Assembly (NCBI RefSeq): GCF_036010505.1
Contig: NZ_CP108569.1
Span: 3,545,001-3,609,000, forward strand
Direction: 5' to 3'
DNA length: 64,000 nucleotides
DNA from: Streptomyces sp. NBC_01197
Lineage (GTDB): Bacteria > Actinomycetota > Actinomycetes > Streptomycetales > Streptomycetaceae
This document shows, piece by piece, positions 60,203 through 64,000 of this stretch. The notes under the pieces were generated by a model. It ran no database searches. It saw only the letters and a list, made by a program, of their open reading frames with translations, and had not been told where the DNA came from. Each line of letters opens with the position of its first letter. Within the stretch, counting starts at the first letter, position 1. The position numbers were made by a program, and so were the translations under genes.

Positions 60203-60590
60203 CGTTCACGCCGGTAGCGGCCGGTCCGCCGCTATGCCACTCGGCCCATCGGCCGTTTCGTGCAGGTAATTCCACGGAGGCAACGATGCACAGCCTGTCC
60301 AGGGCACGGTGGGTTGCCGTCGCCTCCCAGCGGTGAATGGCGCGCCGGTTCTTATGACTTGAACGATGATTTGAAGAGCGTCCTCAGAAATCCGGAGTGA
60401 GGAAAATATTCGAAGCTGTGGAATACATCCCCCGATGGGGTGGAACTGAGCCCGGACCGAGCCCCTCCGCCCCTATCGGGTACTGCGGCGCCTTCCGGCC
60501 GGTATAGGTTCGGGCATCTCGTGAGACAGAAGACGGAATTTCGAGTACGCAATCCACTCCGCCACTCCACAGAGAATGCGAAGACGGGCC
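60203..60590. promoter_or_regulatory. Divergent promoter region of the acyl cluster
   Basis: 388 bases between the exporter (minus) and reductase (plus) genes, with an AT-rich part (60350-60425, for example GAGGAAAATATTCGAAGC). No gene and no clear palindrome recognised. Confidence 0.5.
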
Positions 60591-61787
60591 ATGCCGGACA
60601 CGGTGCAATCGGCCGAACGGGCCACCGGGCTCCCGTACGAGAGGCCTATCGGCTCCACGATCGCCATGAGCGGAGCCACCGGTTTCCTCGCCTCGCACCT
60701 GCTGCTGCGTCTGCTGCCGCATGACACCCGGGTGGTGGCCCTGGTACGGAAGCCCCCGCACCGGGCCTTGGCCTCACTTGCCTGCGCCCTGCGTTCAGCG
60801 GGGGCACCGGCCGAGACGGTGGCACGGATCCACCACCAGGTACGTGCGGTCCAGGTATGCCTCGACCGTCCACAACTCGGTCTGACCGAAAGGGAATTCG
60901 CCGGCATCGCCGACAGCGTCGATGCCGTATGGCACTGTGCAGCGCTCACCAAACTCCATGGTGCCGCCGAGGAACTGCACCGGACCAACGTGGAAGGGAC
61001 CCGGCAGATAATTGCCCTGGCCACGGCCGGCAGCCGCAGACCGCCGCTGTTCCACATCAGTACGGCATTCGTGGCCGGAGCACAGCTGGAAGGAGTTGTA
61101 CCGGAACGGCAGCTGGAGTGCACCCATGGCTTCCTCACTCCGTACGAGGAGTCCAAATACCGGGCCGAGAATCTGGTCCACCACTGGGCGCGTGACAACA
61201 GCCGGTGCGCCACGGTCTTCCGGCCCAGTGTGCTGCTGAGCAGTCGCCGCGCCCTGCCCCGGGCCCCGCAGCACACCTACGCCGTTCTTGCCGCCAAGCT
61301 CGCCCTGTTCCTCCGCCATTCGCTCCACGGTCTGCCGGGGCCGGCGCCTTCCGCGGCATCCGGCCGCGCGGGGCAGCTGGTAGTCCGTCTGCTCGGCGCA
61401 CCCGACTCCGGTATCAACCTGCTGCAGGTCGAGTACGCGGCACTGGCCATGCTGCGGCTGGCAGGGCGCCCGCCCAGCGAGCCCGGGGCATCCGTCCACC
61501 ACATCGTGCACCCCGTCGAGACGCCTGTGGAACGGGTCAATGACGCACTGCAGCGGTCCGTCCCCCGGCTCCGTCTGGAACTGGTCGCCGACCGCCCGGA
61601 CCCCACGGGCCTGGAGCGCGCCGTCGACCAGTACGGGGCCGAGGCCACCGCCTATCTCGGGCTGCGTCGGCGTTACGAACGCAGCAGCCTGGCGGACCTG
61701 GAGCGCCGTCGGCTGGCCAGCCCCCCGGCGCCCATCGACAGTGCCTACCTCGACGCCGTCCTCAGTCCGCCGGCACCGGCCCGCTGA
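60591..61787 (+). CDS. Thioester-reductase-like SDR (NAD_binding_4)
   Basis: 398 residues from the ATG at 60591 (GAAGACGGGCC before it; ATG at 60576 is possible). IAMSGATGFLASHLLLRLLP (residues about 22-41) is the NADP site. AVWHCAALTKLHGAAEELHR, NVEGTRQIIALATAGSRRPP and the catalytic Tyr185/Lys189 in YEESKYRAE follow the reductase domain of carboxylic acid reductases and NRPS/fatty acyl reductases. It likely releases an ACP-bound acyl chain as aldehyde or alcohol. The next gene is the ACP. Confidence 0.9.
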   Translation: MPDTVQSAERATGLPYERPIGSTIAMSGATGFLASHLLLRLLPHDTRVVALVRKPPHRALASLACALRSAGAPAETVARIHHQVRAVQVCLDRPQLGLTEREFAGIADSVDAVWHCAALTKLHGAAEELHRTNVEGTRQIIALATAGSRRPPLFHISTAFVAGAQLEGVVPERQLECTHGFLTPYEESKYRAENLVHHWARDNSRCATVFRPSVLLSSRRALPRAPQHTYAVLAAKLALFLRHSLHGLPGPAPSAASGRAGQLVVRLLGAPDSGINLLQVEYAALAMLRLAGRPPSEPGASVHHIVHPVETPVERVNDALQRSVPRLRLELVADRPDPTGLERAVDQYGAEATAYLGLRRRYERSSLADLERRRLASPPAPIDSAYLDAVLSPPAPAR

Positions 61788-61841
61788 CCTCAGCCCACCG
61801 CCCTCGACCCGCCTCCCCCGTCTGCTGCCACAGGAGTAAGC

Positions 61842-62126
61842 ATGAGCGTTCCGACGCAAGGTCCCCTCCACGATCCGATGCAAGACCGGATCGCCGAGAT
61901 CATCTGCGAGCACTTCGGTATCGACCCGGCCGAGATCACACCTACCACCACGTTCGAGGACCTGGACATGGACTCTCTGGCTCTGGCCGAGACCGTAGTC
62001 GTCCTCGAAGACCGGTACGGGCTCCAATTCCCCGAAATCGAGGGTTCCTTCAGCCCCGGCGTGACGCTGGCGCAGGCAGCCGAAGCCCTCTCGCGGCTGC
62101 TGGCGACCGTTCCCACCACATCATGA
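61842..62126 (+). CDS. Acyl carrier protein
   Basis: 94 residues. QDRIAEIICEHFGIDPAEIT, FEDLDMDSLALAETVVVLED and the phosphopantetheine Ser45 in DMDSLALAE. AGGAGTAAGC precedes the ATG. It carries the growing acyl chain for the ketosynthase next door; its stop overlaps the ketosynthase start (ATGA). Confidence 0.95.
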   Translation: MSVPTQGPLHDPMQDRIAEIICEHFGIDPAEITPTTTFEDLDMDSLALAETVVVLEDRYGLQFPEIEGSFSPGVTLAQAAEALSRLLATVPTTS

Positions 62127-63349
62127 CCTCCCGCTCCGTCTCCGTCACCGGGCTCGGTATGACCACCCCCGCCGGCGTGGGGGCCGCAGCGACCTGGGCC
62201 CGCCTGTGCGAAGGCACATCTACTGCCACACCGGATCCGAGACTGGACGGCATGCCGGTCGCCTTCTCCTGCCAGATCCCCGAGTTCGACGCCGTCAGAG
62301 CCATCGGCCGTCGCATCGTCTGGCGCACCGACCGGTTCGTGCACCTCGCACTCCTCACCGCACGGGAGGCCCTCGCCGACTCGGGTCTCGACCCCACCAC
62401 CTGGGACGGCAACCGGGTCGGGGTCGTGATCGGCGTCGGCGGGAGCAGCCAGGACACCGCCTCACGCGAGTACGAGCAACTGGCCCGTGGCGCCTACCGG
62501 GCGCTGTCGCCGACCGATGTGCCCCGCAGTATGCCGAACATGGCCCCCGCCGAGATCGCCATCGACTGCCAGGCCACCGGGCCCAACTTCGCCGTCAGCA
62601 CGGCCTGCGCATCGGGGGCCACGGCTATCGGTCTCGCCCGCGACCTGATCGTCTCCGGCACGTGCGACATCGTCATCGCAGGAGGCAGCGAATCCGCCGG
62701 CTCCTCACGTCTCGCCGCCGGAGCGTTCTGGCGGATGGGCGCCCTGTCCACCCGCAGCCACGACCCCGCCGGAGCCTCCCGCCCCTTTGACGCCGACCGT
62801 GACGGTTTCGTCCTCGGCGAAGGCGCCGGCGTCCTGATCCTGGAGGAAACCCGCCACGCCAGAGCGCGACGTGCCCCTGTCCGCGCCCATCTGGCCGGAT
62901 ACGGCACCACCTGCGACGCCCACCACTGGACCACCCCACACCCAGGGGGGCGCGGCACCGTACAGGCCCTGCGCACCGCTCTCAGCGACGCGGCTCTCAC
63001 GCCCGCCGACATCGGCCACGTCAACGCCCACGCCACATCGACCCCCGCCAACGACATCAGCGAAGCCGAGGCCCTGCGCGCTGTCTTCCACACACCCCCG
63101 CCCGTCACCGCCACCAAGAGCGTCATCGGCCACGCCATCGCAGGAGCCGGTGCGATCGAGGCGGCGGTCAGCGTCCTGAGTCTCACCACTCAGACCATCC
63201 ACCCCACCGCCAACCTCGACCGGCCCGACCCCGCCATCGACCTCGACATCGTCACCAAACAACCCCGGCACGAGACGATGACCGCGGTCGCGAGCACTTC
63301 TATCGGCTTCGGCGGCCAGAACACCGCCCTGATCTTCACCACGGCATGA
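62123..63349 (+). CDS. Beta-ketoacyl-ACP synthase (KAS II-like)
   Basis: 408 residues. The triad is complete: Cys162 in VSTACASGATAIG, His303 in VNAHATSTPANDIS, His337 in VIGHAIAGAGAIEA, with FDADRDGFVLGEGAGVLILE between. It condenses malonyl-ACP with the acyl chain. It is coupled to the ACP and P450 genes by ATGA overlaps on both sides. No chain-length factor or other PKS gene lies in the window. Confidence 0.96.
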   Translation: MTSRSVSVTGLGMTTPAGVGAAATWARLCEGTSTATPDPRLDGMPVAFSCQIPEFDAVRAIGRRIVWRTDRFVHLALLTAREALADSGLDPTTWDGNRVGVVIGVGGSSQDTASREYEQLARGAYRALSPTDVPRSMPNMAPAEIAIDCQATGPNFAVSTACASGATAIGLARDLIVSGTCDIVIAGGSESAGSSRLAAGAFWRMGALSTRSHDPAGASRPFDADRDGFVLGEGAGVLILEETRHARARRAPVRAHLAGYGTTCDAHHWTTPHPGGRGTVQALRTALSDAALTPADIGHVNAHATSTPANDISEAEALRAVFHTPPPVTATKSVIGHAIAGAGAIEAAVSVLSLTTQTIHPTANLDRPDPAIDLDIVTKQPRHETMTAVASTSIGFGGQNTALIFTTA

Positions 63350-64000
63350 CCCGCACCGCGCCTCCAGCAGGCCCGCCGACGCACTCGGCCTGTCCAACCC
63401 CCCTGGTCCGCCCGCCCCTCCTGGCCTGCCCAACCCTCAACGAAGGCGGGTTCGGTACGGCGCTGAGCGGGCTCACCGAACCGGACGGCCCCGCCCTGCG
63501 TCCCGTCACCCTCGCGGGCGGTCTGCGCGCCTGGGCCGCGACGGGTGCTGCCGTGTCCCGCGCCGTACTCACCGATCCGCGTCTGACCAACGACATCAGC
63601 GAAGTGGGTCGGCCGGTGCAGGGCTTCCCCGTCCGCCGCTATCCGGAGGACTTCTTCGCCCACGCACCGCAGTTGCTGTCCGCCTCCGGAGACCGCCATC
63701 GCAGGATGCGCCGGATCGTGGCTCCCTTCTTCACCGCAGCCGCGGCAGCGGGGACAGCTGCCAGACTGCGGTGCGAGGCCGCACAGATCATCCGGTCGCT
63801 GGCCGGCCGCGACCGCGTCGACATCGTCGCCGATCTCGCCCTGCCGCTGGCAGGCGCCACCGTCGGCGAGGTCCTCGGCATTCCGCCCGAGCGGCGCCGG
63901 ACAGCTGTGACGGCCGCTCTCGCCGCCAGTGCGTCAGCTCCGGGGACGGAGGCGGCCCGGTCGGCGCACCGCGCCTTCTCCCGCACCGTCCTGCAGGTCA
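63346..64000 (+). CDS. Cytochrome P450, 5' part (continues beyond the window)
   Basis: The ATG at 63346 overlaps the ketosynthase stop (ATGA) and the frame is open to the right edge (218 codons). The opening is Pro-rich, then AVSRAVLTDPRLTNDISEVG, LLSASGDRHRRMRRIVAPFF (the C-helix GxxHxRxRR) and VDIVADLALPLAGATVGEVL with GIPPERRR give a bacterial class I P450. The I-helix and heme Cys lie outside. It probably oxidises the acyl chain made by the adjacent ACP/ketosynthase. Confidence 0.85.
   Translation, partial: MTRTAPPAGPPTHSACPTPLVRPPLLACPTLNEGGFGTALSGLTEPDGPALRPVTLAGGLRAWAATGAAVSRAVLTDPRLTNDISEVGRPVQGFPVRRYPEDFFAHAPQLLSASGDRHRRMRRIVAPFFTAAAAAGTAARLRCEAAQIIRSLAGRDRVDIVADLALPLAGATVGEVLGIPPERRRTAVTAALAASASAPGTEAARSAHRAFSRTVLQV

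Overview
The window is high-GC actinomycete DNA and almost certainly comes from a Streptomyces chromosome. The diagnostic evidence is a rodlin/chaplin cluster (aerial-hypha surface proteins), a Streptomyces-type contractile injection system (CIS), GTG/TTG starts, many 4-base ATGA/GTGA overlaps, and a tRNA-Gly(CCC) with CCA encoded.

Layout. (1) 1-7.1 kb: surface and envelope genes. These are a cut-off sugar transferase and a glycosyltransferase, then rodlin / short chaplin / small secreted protein / short chaplin / rodlin with shared promoter motifs, then a WecG-like/FkbM-like fusion protein. (2) 7.3-12.5 kb: an EtfD-like Fe-S membrane oxidoreductase, a secreted FG-GAP repeat protein and a Yip1-family membrane protein. 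(3) 12.6-32.6 kb: a complete-looking CIS locus. The main minus-strand operon runs from the sheath (26694) through tube, chaperone-like protein, small DUF6760-like protein, a 1238-residue Pro/Ala-rich protein, second tube, LysM protein, VgrG-like spike, gp25 and baseplate J to a tail protein, ending with a zinc-ribbon/membrane/discoidin-like protein. An Ig-like/membrane/ricin protein is encoded divergently. The AAA+ ATPase, the DUF4255 terminator protein and a LuxR-type regulator lie beyond it. (4) 33.1-34.6 kb: a phosphoribosyltransferase, dCTP deaminase and a small zinc-ribbon protein.

(5) 34.96-47.4 kb: an accretion zone at tRNA-Gly. The tRNA 3' end is repeated at 38976 (44 bp, one mismatch) and 47339 (31 bp, perfect). 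The first interval (about 4 kb) holds a decayed tyrosine integrase and a five-gene WXG-like / polymorphic toxin / immunity operon. The second holds an IS256-family element, a broken ATP-binding protein gene and a cold-shock module: a long structured leader, a MerR-type regulator, a CspA protein, a DEAD-box helicase whose Shine-Dalgarno lies in a 12-bp hairpin, a CBS-like protein and a conserved small protein. The third tRNA scar cuts an IS630-family transposase. (6) 45-52.6 kb: three near-identical 162-bp MITEs with perfect 19-bp inverted ends and TA duplications. Two sit exactly on stop codons and one lies inside a ruined phosphotransferase gene. Between them are an SDR/TetR divergent pair with a 23-bp-period operator array, a lipoprotein gene and gene remnants.

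(7) 52.8-64 kb: a secreted GH16 glucanase with two ricin-type modules, then an acyl-chain biosynthetic cluster that runs off the right edge. It contains an acyl-CoA dehydrogenase-like protein, an aldehyde-dehydrogenase-like protein, an MMPL exporter, a thioester-reductase-like SDR, an ACP, a ketosynthase and a partial cytochrome P450. Together these suggest synthesis, reduction/oxidation and export of a fatty-acyl metabolite.
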